A stretch of 64,000 nt of DNA from Ceriagrion tenellum (taxonomy: Eukaryota > Arthropoda > Insecta > Odonata > Coenagrionidae), in assembly GCA_963169105.1 (NCBI GenBank), contig OY720640.1:111772085-111836084 (forward strand). The letters run 5' to 3'. The position numbers were made by a program, and so were the translations under genes. The notes under the pieces were generated by a model, which was given only the letters and a program-made list of their open reading frames with translations, searched no databases and had not been told where the DNA came from. The stretch's first letter is position 1. Each line of letters opens with the position of its first letter. Of the stretch, positions 34,400 to 46,189 are shown one piece after another.

Positions 34400-35371
34400 T
34401 TCATGTAACGTACCTCAAAGTACGTTATATGAATGCTACGAGCATTTGGAACCCTGGTCATAAAGAATTAACCAAAAAATAATTAGTATTTAATAATAAT
34501 AATTTGTATTAATAAAATACAAAGGAAAACAGCGCACTTCGTTAAGAACATCTACGAGAGTACATATAGTGCCTCACAACTTTTAGAGGAATTAAGGTGG
34601 GAGACCCTAGAGACCCAGGAGCTACAGGCTATGCTTAGATTGCTTGAGAAATTCAGAACTGATGTGTTCCAGAGTGACACAGAGAATATTATCATGACGC
34701 CTTACTACATCTCTAGGCCTTAAATCAAGGAAAATGGAGCTCTACGGCCTCTCAAGATAGCAAAATGAAATATGTCTCCAATGGCCGTAAAAAATGGCAC
34801 CACTCGTCAAACATGCAACCACACAACACTTACTGTGTCGTAGAACACACTCAGAAAGGCTGTGGTTGGTCCCTGCTGTGTGTTCTGCGACATTATTGCA
34901 TCCCATTTGGTGAAATCCTGGTCACATGACTATGATTGCGATCTAAAACATATAAAAAGCATTAATTTTCCAAAGGAGAAGGACATATATCAGTGAATAT
35001 TCCAGCAAGTGCACTAAGGGTGCCAGAGAAAGCACACAATTCCCATTCTAGTAAGCCTCTCTGAGGCTGTGGTTGGTCCCTGATGTTGAAACCCCATTCC
35101 CGCAAACCAACACAGTAAGTGTTGTGTGGTTGTATGCTTGACGAGTGGTACCATTTTTACGGCCATTGCAGACATTAAATTTTGCTATCTCTTGGCCTAA
35201 CAAAAGCGATAAAATAAGAGAGAGATACTGCCGAAAAGATAGGTACAAAAGCTCGTTTTTTCCGCACAATACTAGCTACCTCAATAAAACTGAGCCCCTT
35301 TTAAATGCACTCCCATAATACATGTCACCATATCACCTCCCAAAAACTTACATCTTTACTCGACTGATAAC
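34400..35371 (+). mobile_element. CR1/Jockey-like LINE 3' fragment, split by a foldback insertion
   Basis: From 34,430 the frame pieces read NATSIWNPGHKEL, IQRKTARFVKNIYE, SQLLEELRWETLETQELQAM and a sequence ending in TCTCTAGGCCT at 34,720. The LINE then resumes at about 35,199 with AACAAAAGCGATAAAATAAG and its 3' UTR, to about 35,371. In the uninterrupted copies (31.25 kb and 38.28 kb, inverted) these two parts are joined. Confidence 0.75.
34721..35193. mobile_element. foldback element with 90-bp inverted arms inserted in a LINE
   Basis: The arms 34,746-34,838 and 35,110-35,197 are inverted copies of about 90 bp (GATAGCAAAAT, CAATGGCCGTAAAAA, CACTCGTCAA and CAACCACACAACACTTACTG in both). 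The inside has two direct copies of GGCTGTGGTTGGTCCCTG (34,859 and 35,064). The element splits a LINE, with a probable 5-bp target duplication GGCCT (34,716-34,720 and 35,194-35,198). A diverged half-copy is at about 25,020-25,230. It ends about 260 bp upstream of the member B coding exon. Confidence 0.7.
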
Positions 35372-35487
35372 CTAACGATTGAAAACAACTCCCGGCTCTA
35401 CATCGTTTTCTATCAATGTTTCATACTTCACTACTTATCCTTTCTCTCTTTTTATTACAGGTAAAAACACACCCCTCACAAGGCGCA

Positions 35488-35841
35488 ATGTTGGCAGTAT
35501 GGTATTTGCCTATTTTCGCACGCATCTGCCTACTCCTTTCTAATCATCCCCCTAACAACTGCGAGATATGCACTCCTAATACAGGTGCAACTTACCCTTC
35601 GACTTCCACGTATGATGTAGGTGACAACATGGTCTGCACCAACCTAAGCTTTGTGGTGAATGAAAACGCGACACCTCGGTCTGACCTCTTAATTCTACCC
35701 GCATCATTGCCAGCTTGCACCGCGTGTATTTACGAAAGAGATAAGTTCTTCCCATATTCCCATGCCTGGGATAAGGATGAGAATCAGTGCATTAATGTGA
35801 CTTACATGAAAAGGGAGCCTTCGATATTTCGTGAAAGTTGA
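35488..35841 (+). CDS. small secreted six-cysteine protein, member B of the family
   Basis: The exon starts after the acceptor CTTTTTATTACAG (ending 35,460), and its first ATG is 35,488, the MLAVW start shared with member A. The product has 117 residues. Residues 1-18 are a signal peptide. Cysteines at 25, 28, 50, 77, 80 and 101 give C-x2-C-x21-C-x26-C-x2-C-x20-C; member A has x23 instead of x26 and otherwise the same spacing. Sequons are at 52, 60 and 103. Shared words with member A are NCEIC against TCEVC, ACTACIYE against TCTACTNE, AWDKDENQC against AWGNNESQC, and NVT. Divergence is high outside the cysteine frame, so the duplication is old or the protein evolves fast. The predicted first exon is at 29.3 kb. 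The family is unrecognised; an extracellular role is inferred. Confidence 0.75.
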   Translation: MLAVWYLPIFARICLLLSNHPPNNCEICTPNTGATYPSTSTYDVGDNMVCTNLSFVVNENATPRSDLLILPASLPACTACIYERDKFFPYSHAWDKDENQCINVTYMKREPSIFRES

Positions 35842-36000
35842 TTAAGAAATTTCTCTCTCATCAGGAGAAAAACTTGTGATAAAATGGCTTATTAATGGAC
35901 TTTACAGTGATGGTAAAGTTATTTTTAAATCGCATATTTACGATAGAACAAACCAGACATAGTTCTGTACAAAGTGCAGGCTGTAACATTCTAAAATCTA

Positions 36001-36006
36001 AATAAA
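36001..36006 (+). terminator. poly(A) signal of member B
   Basis: AATAAA, 160 bases after the stop codon, in a 3' region alignable with that of member A. Confidence 0.5.
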
Positions 36007-36019
36007 ATATGTATTTTTC

Positions 36020-37540
36020 AAAAAACTATTGTTGAGCTAAATCTGTTTAGTATCTGTTCAAGTATTACATGAGACAATTTATGCCATTTTTTACCTCCTT
36101 CCCTTCTCCTATGTAAGACAATGTAAAATTTCCTACACCCCTCTCCCCTCCCTCTTAGTCTTACGTAAGATGTTAGATATTTGTATGTACTCTTCGTTAA
36201 ATGCTCGCTTTCTGCTGCTTCGTCTTTCCACTGAAGCCATCGTTCAGCTTTAATTACTGGATGTTGTATAGTTTTGATGTGTTGGAGTACCAAATTCATT
36301 AACATTTAGAGAAAAAAAGGTACCACAGCTGGTGATGTTGAGGACAATGACAGGATATTTGGAAAAAAACACAGGGTATTTTGAAACAATGCAACGTTTC
36401 AAGGCGGACAAATATCTTACGAAAATTGGTTCCAGACCCCCTGCCCCCCTCCTACATAGGACAAAGTAAGATTATCTCAACCTCCCTACCCTCAAGTACG
36501 CCCTACATAATACTTAAATGGCCCCATAAATAATATGAACCATTTTTCATTTCTTCAGCCGAGAGGTTCATTTATACCCAAACGAAAAGGTGAATAACTA
36601 CGGATTACCAGATATAATGATGTGTATACCTCTAGAACGCTGTAAAAAGTTGTATCCTCTATAAATGAAGATCGGAGGATGACGAGTGTACAGTGATTTC
36701 ATTTACATGAAGGGTTTGAACCTTTGTTGGCAAACTCCCTGAAATCCATTGATGCTTATTACCATTCTGTCTTTATATTTACGATAGTAAATCCGTACAC
36801 AGTTTTGAAGATATACTGGAGGCACAAAAGAGCTGTTACAGGGGTTCCCTTCGATATATTACTGTTCAAAATTAAGAGCATAAAGAGGGTGAAAGTCACA
36901 GATAATCTGTGAAAGTTAACTTGGAATAAAATGCTCTAATAATAAATGAGTGCTCAACAAATTATGAAGAATTAAGCGGCTTGGAGGATTGGTCCAACAA
37001 TTTCAATTCTCATTGTTTGACTATAATTACCTACATTATAATGGGCTAAAATTAGTGAATAGTGCCGTATGTACGGTACCAATAGAAAAAGGGAGGCATT
37101 CCTCTGCAGGAATAATCAGAAGTAAATGTTGTCAGCTTCACATATTTTGTTAAAATTTGGCTGCAATGCTGCAGCAGATGAAAATTTTGAATCAAATTCA
37201 ATCAACCTTTCCATCATTGTCTCTCCCATAGAGGCGGGTAAAAGGTAAGTAAAGGACTTCATCCAAAATTTGAAAAAAAATTTAAAACGTGAGAAAACTC
37301 GTTTTCCTTTTAATATACATGCTTCATTCTTATTGCCAGCATGAATGCAAGAAAGCAGTCTAAACACAAAATAAAAAGGTCTTTTAAGGAATTTCAGTGG
37401 TTTAAATTGCCTTCAATGAGCTAACTTCCATTTTCCTCGTTTTTAATTTGCTATATTTTCTCGTTTTAAATGTATAGATTTACCGTTCCCTAACCACAAA
37501 TATTCCTTTCCTCTTCTACCGCATCAATAAACTCATTATA
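36020..37540. other. no gene recognised
   Basis: AT-rich intergenic DNA with T- and C-rich patches. Confidence 0.5.
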
Positions 37541-37559
37541 TTCAAAGCAAGCGTGTTCT

Positions 37560-37734
37560 CAGCCGACTATAACGTTACTCTTGCATCGCTCACCCGCTCG
37601 ATCGGAACGAGTCGGAATCATTTACACAGACGGTCTCTTTCCAGCATCTTTCCGTCTTCACCTTCGCTGCGCGCGATCTTCCTCCACGGGAAATACGTCC
37701 CTGAAGCAGAATACGGAATGCATGGTAAGCTAAA
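37560..37734 (+). other. orphan promoter and first exon related to member B
   Basis: A GC-rich segment aligning with 29,275-29,417. It has ACTCTTGCATCGCTCACCCG, TTTCCGTCTTCACCTTCGC against CGTCTCCACCTTCCGC, and a donor CATG|GTAAGCTAAAC (GT at 37,735). Similarity continues about 75 bp into the intron. It is therefore probably the promoter and 5' exon of a further family member on the plus strand. No partner coding exon was found between here and 64,000. It has no clear TATA box. Confidence 0.45.
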
Positions 37735-38037
37735 CATGCCTATGGAGTACTAGTTTCAATAAAGCTAAGAATTTTTAGATAAATATTTTATGTATCCTAC
37801 ACATAAATGCATAAAAGTCACCCTGTATCTTCCCCCGCAGCTAGACATTGACAACATATTTTATGCAAAAATTAGATCTGGTAAACTGGCCTCAAGTCTG
37901 CCCTCCGCAATACCCTTACCTCTAAAGCCTACTTCACTTCTTCCGCTGACATGAATTACTTCGAGTATGCTTTCCTATTCTTAAGACTTCAAATATTTTA
38001 CGTCGTAATGGCCTCTCTCAAGGCATTCACCCATGAT

Positions 38038-39480
38038 ACATCTACATCTACACACTACCCCGCGAGCCGCCACTTGGGCGTGTGGCAATGGGTGTTAGGT
38101 CACCAGCCGTGTAAAGATGTAAAAGTTTTGGAGGTGAAATGGTGACATGTCCTATGAGACTGTGTTTGGAGGAGCTTAGTTTCTATTGTGGTGGCTTATA
38201 GTGCGCGGAAAGAACGAGATTTTGTACCTATCTGTTCGGCAGAGTATCTCTCTTATTTTATCGCATCTGTAAGACCTAGAAATGTAGTGAGGCTTCATGA
38301 TAATTCTCTGTGTCGCTGTGAAAAATATCAGTTCTGAATTAATCAAGCAGCCTAAGCCTTGCGTGCAGCCTCCGAGTCTCTAGGAGCTCCCACCTTAATC
38401 CCTCTATCAGTTATGTAACACTATATGTTCGTTCATAGCTGTTCTTAACGAAGCGTGCTGCTTTTCTTTGTATTTTGTCATTTTTTTTGGTTAAGTCTTT
38501 ATGACCAGGGGCCCAAATGCTCGCGGCGTATTCGAGGTGTGGCCTAACTGGAGCGAAGTAGCATCTCTCTTTTACTTTTTCATCCGAGGACCTTCCTATT
38601 ATACGCTTAACAAAACCTAGTTTCTTTAATGCTGTGCCGCATATGTTATGTATATGTATTCCCCACGATATATCTGAAGTTAAGGTAATTCCAAGATGTT
38701 TTACTGTATTTGAAGATTTTATGTTTAGGTACTCCACCCACGGTGTAGGTATGGCTTTCGTGTGATGAATTTCTCAGGAAATGAACAGTGGTGCATTTAC
38801 TAATATTTAGCTCTAAAACCCACTCCTGGCACCACGAATGAACGTTGTTATGGTCAGATGACAGAATTTCAAAGTCCGCGTCTTCGCTTATTTCACGGTA
38901 GATTACTGTATCGTTTGCAAATAATCTTAATTTACTTCTTAATAATCTTAATCATCTTAATTCGAGAACATAGGTCATTAATATAAATAATGAATAAAAG
39001 AGGGCCAATCACGCTTTCTTGAGGAACACCGGATGTGACTTCGACCATATCAGGGCTAAAACCATCAATAACTACTTTTTGTTTTCCATCACTGAGAAAG
39101 TCCCTCATCCAGTTCACTATTTTTTTTATTAACTCCGCATGAATACAATTTATACATGAGTTTCTTATGTGGAGCCTTGTTTAATGCCTTCTTAAAATCA
39201 AGGAATATCGCGTCGATTTGCTAATTCGATTTACCTGATTTTAGGATATCATGAAGGAAGAGCGCACCTGTGTTTCACAGGACCTGCCCTTTCGGAAGTC
39301 ATGCTGACTGCTGTGTAAAAGGTTACGATTATCCAGGAATGCCAAAATATTGCTAACAACAATATCTTTGAGGATCATGGATAAAAGCAAAGTTAACGAT
39401 ATAGGCCTATAATTTCCTGGGTCACTTCTATTTCCACTAGTCAACAGCGTATGGAAATTTTTAAGGTGGCCCAAAATAAT
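38038..39480 (-). mobile_element. CR1/Jockey-like LINE, RT to 3' end, inactive
   Basis: The longest copy of this family in the window. The minus strand encodes SDPGNYRPISLTLLLS, a FRKGRSCETQ segment, SGVPQESVIGPLLFIIYIND (the SGVPQGSVLGPLLF block), RLFANDTVIYR, and the C-terminal IHNICGTALKKLGF, VRPHLEYAASIWAPGHKDL and KIQRKAARFVKNSYE. The catalytic FADD is FAND, and stops and frameshifts separate the pieces. It ends in CATCTACATCTAC, the inverted GTAGAT tail. It is 5' truncated near 39,480. Confidence 0.85.
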
Positions 39481-39489
39481 AAAGCGTGA

Positions 39490-42400
39490 ACCCTTGAAGT
39501 TTTATCACTCGATTCAAAAAGAAGCTTTAAGTTCTTGGTGTGTATCAATTCGACTGATTTCCCCTTTTTAGAACTCCTTAGGGAGTGGAAATAGTCGAAG
39601 CAGCTTCCGATTACAACACTCTTTCCGCCATCGTGCTCCCAAAGTCAAGATAGGAACTCTTTGAAATCGCTCGATCAGGATTCTATCATAACTGTCTATA
39701 CCCTTCTCTACGCAGACAAATTCTTAGCTGTTCTTAATTGCTCCAGCAAATGTAGCCGAGTTTTATTTTAGCTTAATTAAAAACCAATAAAATATATACT
39801 ATGTAACTATAGAATGAAACCTGCGTAAAGAAGTTGTAAGCATGTACCGATGAAGGTACTGAAAACCTTGCGCCGGTATCTACAGATTTGACGGAGTTCG
39901 TGAACGGGAGACGATCGTTGAATCGTTGGATTTGGGGAAAATGAGAACATTTTTGAGGAATTTTGATTTTATTTCTGTATTAATACTTTTTAGCTACATG
40001 TAGGGTATTTTATTGCTCTAACTTATGATAATTGTAACATATAAGTTGAAAAAATTCTGAAAAAGGAGTAGACGTATTTTAAAATCACATTTACTCACCA
40101 AAATTTGATTCCCTTTTATAGCTTAAGTTTTGCGAACAGGAGAAGTTACTAATATATTTTAATAAACGGTAAATTATGACTAATTATCGAAACAAAAGCA
40201 AATAGGTCGGATATTCGGATGAAGGATTTGAAAGGGCATTTTGCTCTCCAACTTGGAATATATCACCCTTTTAATCATTTTACTTATACTTCCTCCAACG
40301 AGGATTCGCGCCACGCGGCATTTTCTAATAATATTACCATCACGATTGAAAAAGTCTCCCTGAATTGTTCACTGTGATCACATTTACTATTGATGGTTCA
40401 TAGAAATTCAAAGTTTATACGTTTGCCTCAGTCATTCCACGAAGCATTTAAAAAAAAATGTAAGCAGGATATTACGTTCCCTCCCAGACTTAAAGAGACG
40501 TCCTGTGGTTAGGCAAGAAACGTATCTACTTGGTAAGGATATCTAATATATGGTACTGCGCAGAATTTAGCAGCATGGTAAGGCTGGATTATAATAATCC
40601 CTGGATGACAAAAGACTAACACAGCGATGTGGATTAGGAAAGATGTATGCCCTTGAGTAAGTGCGCAAGTAAACAAAAACGGTATTCATTCAAGATTTAA
40701 TTAAGCCGTTAAATTTTTGCAGCCAACCTCTCCCCGTTGATGACGATTTCTACAAATTTTCTTTCGCAAAATTAATCAATGCAAAAAAATCAAAACTTCT
40801 CTTTCCGTTAGTTGGTCCGCAAATTCTACTTCAAATAAGGAAATGCACGTATTGAGGTTCTATTGTTTTTGCTTACGGTCTTCTTTATCCTTTTGCCTGA
40901 TTATATTACCAGGCTTACAAAGTCGAAATGGACGTCAAAAAGAAAGGAAATATACCAATATCTTATTCTTTGGTGCTATTACTGATTTCTTTTCTAACAC
41001 GTGAAAATTTTTAACAAAACATTTTTAAAATTGCTGAAACATACGCGTTTTGGTAAACCGTTCCCTCGACGACCGAAAATATTGTTGAAGCCGAGACGAA
41101 TATTTGCTAATATTATCTGCAGTACTTCACTGGATCATAGGTAATTCGTGTCATCAGGTTTATGACGTACAAAAAGTCGCAGAAAACTCGATTAGTGTGA
41201 ATCGAACAGGAGATTGGAATGTAATATAAACGGTTTTTACACTTGGGAACGGGAATGATAGATTTTTCCATGCTTACGCATTGCTGTCCATGAACTAACT
41301 TCAAAACAATGAAATGTAATCAATAATTTTGCTCTCATTAAAATGCGTTCATAAGTAAATGATAGCTATCTATCCAAAAAGGATACCACATTTCGTCAGG
41401 CTTGACGCCGGGTTACCCTAGCATAGAAATAAACTCAGTATTTCATTAGTTTAAAATATAAGTTGGATAGATTTAGGAAAAAAATTATAATCATATAATA
41501 TACAGTTTAAATGTCATAAATAGGGCCACATCCACGATAAAGTACAGAGAAAATAAACACAACAAATCTAATTGGAAAGTGTGCTTGAAGGACCTTATAT
41601 ATCTTGGTAGACCTCTTTGTTTGACGAAAAGCTGAGGGATGCTAATCCGATCGTCCACATCTGTGCAGCCTTGCCAGGAATGTCTGACAAGGACGGACTC
41701 CTGGATGCCAGGTCATGTGTACATGACCTCCAGGCAGTACTGCCTCTGCATACGTTGCCTCTCATTGATACGGGCAACATGTCATCTGGCCTTGTCGTTA
41801 TTCTGTGAAAAATACGTACGCAGATTGCCTGAAAAGGCTGAGTTTATCATATTGAAGCTCAACTCCACGAGACCTCTATTCCTCTAATAAGAGTCTCAAG
41901 TCATCCGTAGGTCTGTAACTTTGTGTCCAAAAGGAAATGGGTAAGATAGCCTCACAGTGCAGGTAATCAGACGCAGCTTAACGCGCTTGACGCTTGGACC
42001 AGAACCTCAACGGTCGCTGAACATAATCTGCAAGCGAAGACGCAATCATTTCGTTCTCAGAGTCGCGTCCCTGACACAGCTGCTCTGCAATTTTTCCGGC
42101 GTTGTTTCATCATTTAATTCATGTTAACGCTCTGAGATGAAAGCCGAGATGTAACTTGTCGTCGGCGTACCGGCCATTGTTCTCCCTCTAATTATCATTA
42201 ACTCTTCTGGCCTGAGAGGATGAAAAAAAATTCTGTTGGCTTCGCATCGTCACAAAAATGAAACCGAACATACATTTATAATGTTTCAAACTTTTTTATA
42301 CTTCTAGAAAAAATTAGCAACCACGTGTATCATTAATGACAAATTGGCTCATTATCACAAAATTTCATGCATTACTTTAGAAATAGTAGATAACAGTGGT

Positions 42401-43650
42401 TAGGCAGTTTCGTGAGGGAACACGGCATTTGTCTTATTTATTATTCATTATTTAGACGTAGAGTAGTGTACATGAAAAACAAAATATGAAATGACGATTT
42501 CCTATCTCTTAATATTTTTTCTTCTGTTACGTGTACACATATATACAGACAAAGACAGTAAGATTAACTTTTGCTTCTATAGTGAAAAATGAAAAAAAGT
42601 TGCACTCTATAATATACAAATGAATCCATTAGAATAGAATTCATCATGTAGAATATCAAACTAATGTACCGGATGAACGGCTCAGTCATCTATATCTGAA
42701 CCTGTAATGTTGCTTAGAGTTCAACATTTCTGGAGAGTTCATCACATTTACCGCTCTTGAGGCAGCTAGTAGCAGACCATAATGCTGACATTCTGTTTTT
42801 TGATAGTCTTTCTGCTACACCCATGCCATCATTATTTTTCTTGAAACGGATTAACTGGCATGTCTTTGGATATGTCCCTCTTATAACCAGTTTTCTGGAA
42901 AATTGCATTGACATTAAATATACTATTTTTCCCGTTCTCCCATCAAGTACCATGTATTTCAGGTTCATTTAGAGAATGATGTACTGGAAATAATAATTGG
43001 AAGGTCACATTTTGTGCCCATGACAGAAAAAGTACATATTTTTCTCAAATAAGTAGACTAACTATAAATAAAATGACATTTTAGTTTTTTTACAGTGGAA
43101 CCACCCTAAAGATGCTGCAGCGGTCCTCGTGGGTCATTGGAAGCAAAATTTAAATCACTTTAACAGAACATCGGGAAAGAATTCTTTGACCGCACTCCCC
43201 CTAAGTACACCTGTTTATATTGTAAAACTGCCATTCATATAGTACAATTAATGACGCAAACTATATATTTAAAAATTTTCGTCTCAATGAAAACATAGGT
43301 ATGATTTTGATTTACCGTGTTGAATTCAAACTGTAATATTGATAGTTTATATGAAAATGCGGGAATTTATCTTGACGTGATAACTTAACACTTTTTTTAC
43401 TGTTATAATAATGTAAAACATAATTTGCGTTTATCAGTACATATGTAATCTTGTTATTCTGAAACATACGTCAAATACCAGAAGAATACGTGTAAATTAG
43501 CACAGAAATACCCAGAAACCAAATCGGCGGTAAGCAAATTTTATCTTTTTTATATATTCTTAACACTAATGAATTTAAGGTACAGATTCGCAAAATGTTA
43601 TATAAGGAGTATGGTTTTGTACGGATAGGAAACGAGGACAATAAAAAAAG
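39490..43650. other. no gene recognised; GC-richer open region at 41,600-41,890
   Basis: Mostly AT-rich. Around 41,600-41,890 the composition rises and frames are open on both strands. One plus-strand frame has several cysteines (CQECLTRTD, YCLCIRCLS), but no family could be assigned. Near 41,398 a short GGCTTGACGCCGGGTTACC resembles the palindrome words at 53.07 and 53.85 kb. Confidence 0.3.
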
Positions 43651-43659
43651 GATGAATAT

Positions 43660-44690
43660 ATCTTGATAGCTTTGAGATGTGGCTATGATAAAAGACGAAG
43701 AAGATATGATGGAAAGATGAAGTTAAGGATTAGAAGGGTCTGAGAAGGGTTGGAGAGGAGGTAACATTATTGAAAAGTGTGAAAAAGAGAATGGCAAATT
43801 GGATAGGCTACACATTGCGGGAAGATTGTTTGTATAAAGATGTACTAGAGAGGAAAATTAATGGAATGAGTGGAAGAGTGAGTCGCAATGGACCAAGTTC
43901 TCCAAGAATACAATATGGAAATAAATAAGACGAAGACAAAAATCCTAGTACGTGGAAGAAAGAAACTGAATGTAGATGTCACCCTGAGAGGAGAGAAAAT
44001 AGAGCAAGCGGATTCCTTCAACTATTTCGGAAGTACTATCGCGTGTGATGCTAGAAGTATAGCTGAATATAGATGTCACCCTGAGAGGAGAGAAATGAGG
44101 GCAAGTGGATTCCTTCAACTATTTGGAAGTACCATCATGTGTAATGGTAGAAGTACAACGGACATCAAGTAGAGAATAGACCAAGCTAAGAAGGTGTTCA
44201 TGGGAAAAAGACAACCACTGTGCTCCAAGAGCATAGGCCTACAAACCAGGAAACAGTGTGTGAAAACATTTGTGTGGTGCGTGGCACTCTATGGATCGGA
44301 AGCATGGACCATTGAAAAAGCTGAACCCTTCCCTGAAGTCTTCGAAACCTGGTGCTGGAAGAGAATGCTGAAGATAAAATGGACGGACAAAATAAGAAAT
44401 TATGAAGTGTACAGAAGAGTAGAAGAGAAAAGAACTACATGGAATACCATTTAGGAAATAAGAACAAGATGGATTGGACACAACCTGAGACACAATGGAT
44501 TTGTGAAGAACATAATTGAAGGCAAAATAGAGGGAAAAACCCCCAGAGGAAGGCCAAGAAATAACTTCATGGAACAAATAATGAGGAAAGTACATAGAAA
44601 TAGATGCCAGGAGGTAAGAAAACTAGCATTAGATAGGGAAGGGTGAAGGGCTGCAGTCAAATCTAACATAGGATTTAACAACCAATGAAT
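43660..44690 (+). mobile_element. RTE-like LINE relics, two fragments side by side
   Basis: The first fragment (43,660-43,880) is a C-terminal piece (RRVGEEVTLLKSVKKRMANW, DCLYKDVLERKING). The second (43,888-44,645) runs from MEINKTKTKILVRGRKKLN through SFNYFGSTIACDARS, TFVWCVALYGSEAWTIEKAE, TWCWKRMLKIKWTDKIRN and VYRRVEEKRT to GKTPRGRPRNNFMEQ, with stops at 44,170 and 44,452. An 88-bp segment is directly duplicated inside (43,973-44,060 and 44,070-44,157; period 97 bp), which shifts the frame. Both fragments lack the catalytic RT core. Confidence 0.8.
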
Positions 44691-45119
44691 GAATTAGAGT
44701 TTCTGGAGATGAATATTGCGGTGATATGTAAAATAATATTCTGTTCTGAAATCGCCTCGAGCAATATATTTATATATTGGAAAAATAAAGTCACTTACAG
44801 CAAATTAACTCGAAGTGTTCATTCATCATCATCATCATGATTAATGAATGAAAAAAATGCATTTAATAGCACTCCCTTATTGGCGAGTTTTAGGTGCTTA
44901 CTGGAGTTTATGGCGGATAGAGGTACCAACAGCGTCAGCCGAAACTTAGCGTAGGTAAATTAACAATGGGTGTCGCAGCCGTATTTTACCGGGCAAAGGT
45001 ACAGTTCCATGAAGACCTGTCCATAGTCAGGTACACCGAAAGATGAAAAGTACTGAAAATAGAACGAATTTAAAGTTTCACGCAAATCTGTAAATTAAGG
45101 AAAGTCGCTCCAACCACAT

Positions 45120-45553
45120 AAGATTTCGCCTCCTCGACGAATCGCCAGCGGTCCCTCATTTTCCCCCGCAATCAGTGAATCACGCAGTGGGAGCGAAATC
45201 TCTCGTGGCATTTCCTCAAAACCGCACAAAATTCACACACCGCCTCGCTCAGCTGACTCAAAAACAAAAAGGCACTCATCCGACTCGGGGTCACCCTGTC
45301 CTTGTTAGCGGCACGCCAAGGGAAGAGGTGAAAGCCGTTCTTTCCGAAACCCTCTTCGTCTGCTTCTCGACGTGCCTCTATCTCACACTTGCCTCCGAGT
45401 CGGCGGTTTGGAAGAGAAAAAAAGCGCTCGCGCCTGGATAGGGAAGGAAGGCAAGGACGAGACGGGTAGAATTATCCAAAGGCCAGGTGCCGGAGTTCGG
45501 GCCTCATCGCCGATTTCTTCTCACTCGCGGGCGGCTTCGCGCTCAGTGGAATC
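45120..45553 (+). promoter_or_regulatory. GC-rich promoter region and 5' UTR of the two-exon gene
   Basis: A CpG-rich island begins near 45,120 and continues through the first exon. An arthropod initiator TCAGT lies at 45,172-45,176. No TATA box is obvious. Open frames on this strand (from 45,175 and 45,372) lack coding signatures and are attributed to the high GC content. Confidence 0.4.
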
Positions 45554-45849
45554 ATGTCACGCTCCACGTCTCATCTCCTGTCGCTCCTGTCACTCTCGTC
45601 CGCTTTGGCACTGACCTTGGCCTTGCCAAGAGGGTCGTCCCCCGAGGCCAAGGTCGCGAGACCCGAGCGAGAACCGCCACTGTCACCTCAGAGATGGCTG
45701 CCGAGCCCGGAGACGATGGCCGGGAGACCCGAAGCGATCGCCGCGAGGAGGACGACGGAGAGCCCGGGGACGAGGAGACCGGCTTGGGAGCCGGAGTTCC
45801 CCGAGGAGATGGCTCACCCGATGCCGCTACCGCTGCCTCCACTCCGCAG
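45554..45849 (+). CDS. secreted Pro/Arg-rich protein with C-terminal two-cysteine motif, exon 1
   Basis: ATG 45,554 opens a clear signal peptide (HLLSLLSLSSALALTLALP, residues 7-25). A polar Pro-, Arg- and Glu-rich stretch follows to residue 98. The exon ends at a near-perfect donor, CGCAG|GTAAGAG (GT at 45,850), in phase 2 (a split AG|A arginine codon). The acceptor at 61,098 continues in exactly this phase. Without splicing the frame meets a stop immediately (TAA at 45,851). The exon is CpG-rich and lies 34 bp upstream of a SINE insertion. The spliced product would be 186 residues. Family and function are unknown; secretion is inferred from the signal peptide. Confidence 0.6.
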
Positions 45850-45883
45850 GTAAGAGACGAACGACTTCCAACGGGATTTTTCG

Positions 45884-46176
45884 TCACTTGGATAGGATAT
45901 TTGGGGAGGCGACCGACTGCTAAGGTCATTTGCGCCATAGAGGATAGGTAAGGTATGAAGGGTGGATAGAAACCCAACGTTGGCATTAACCTTCTCAGGG
46001 GACCTAGGTTTAACGTCTCATCCGCCAGACGGAGTAAAGTACTTGAATAGCCCTCCTCAAGACACTCCAGTATGAATCGGGTTTCCTCTGAAAAACATAC
46101 TCCTCAGCAGGGACTTGAACACTGGCCGTCCGTATTGTTAGCCAGTACTCTAGCCACAACACCAACACGATCCCCT
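45884..46176 (-). mobile_element. tRNA-derived SINE
   Basis: The tRNA-like head is at the right end on the minus strand (box A near TGGCTAGAGTACTGGC; a decayed box B, AGTGTTCAAGTCC). The body matches the copy at 51.4 kb (CGTCTCATCCG-CAGACGGAGTA, TCGGGTTTCCTCTGAAAAAC). The 8-bp target duplication ATTTTTCG lies at 45,876-45,883 and 46,177-46,184. Confidence 0.8.
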
Positions 46177-46189
46177 ATTTTTCGGCGCT

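Noticed and set aside
41617..41887. Cysteine-containing open frames on both strands
   Set aside because: Neither strand shows a known zinc-binding spacing, signal peptide or paired splice sites; left as unassigned sequence.
45552..45986. 144-codon minus-strand frame opposite exon 1
   Set aside because: It is the antisense shadow of the CpG-rich exon and runs into a SINE; no signal peptide or splice support.
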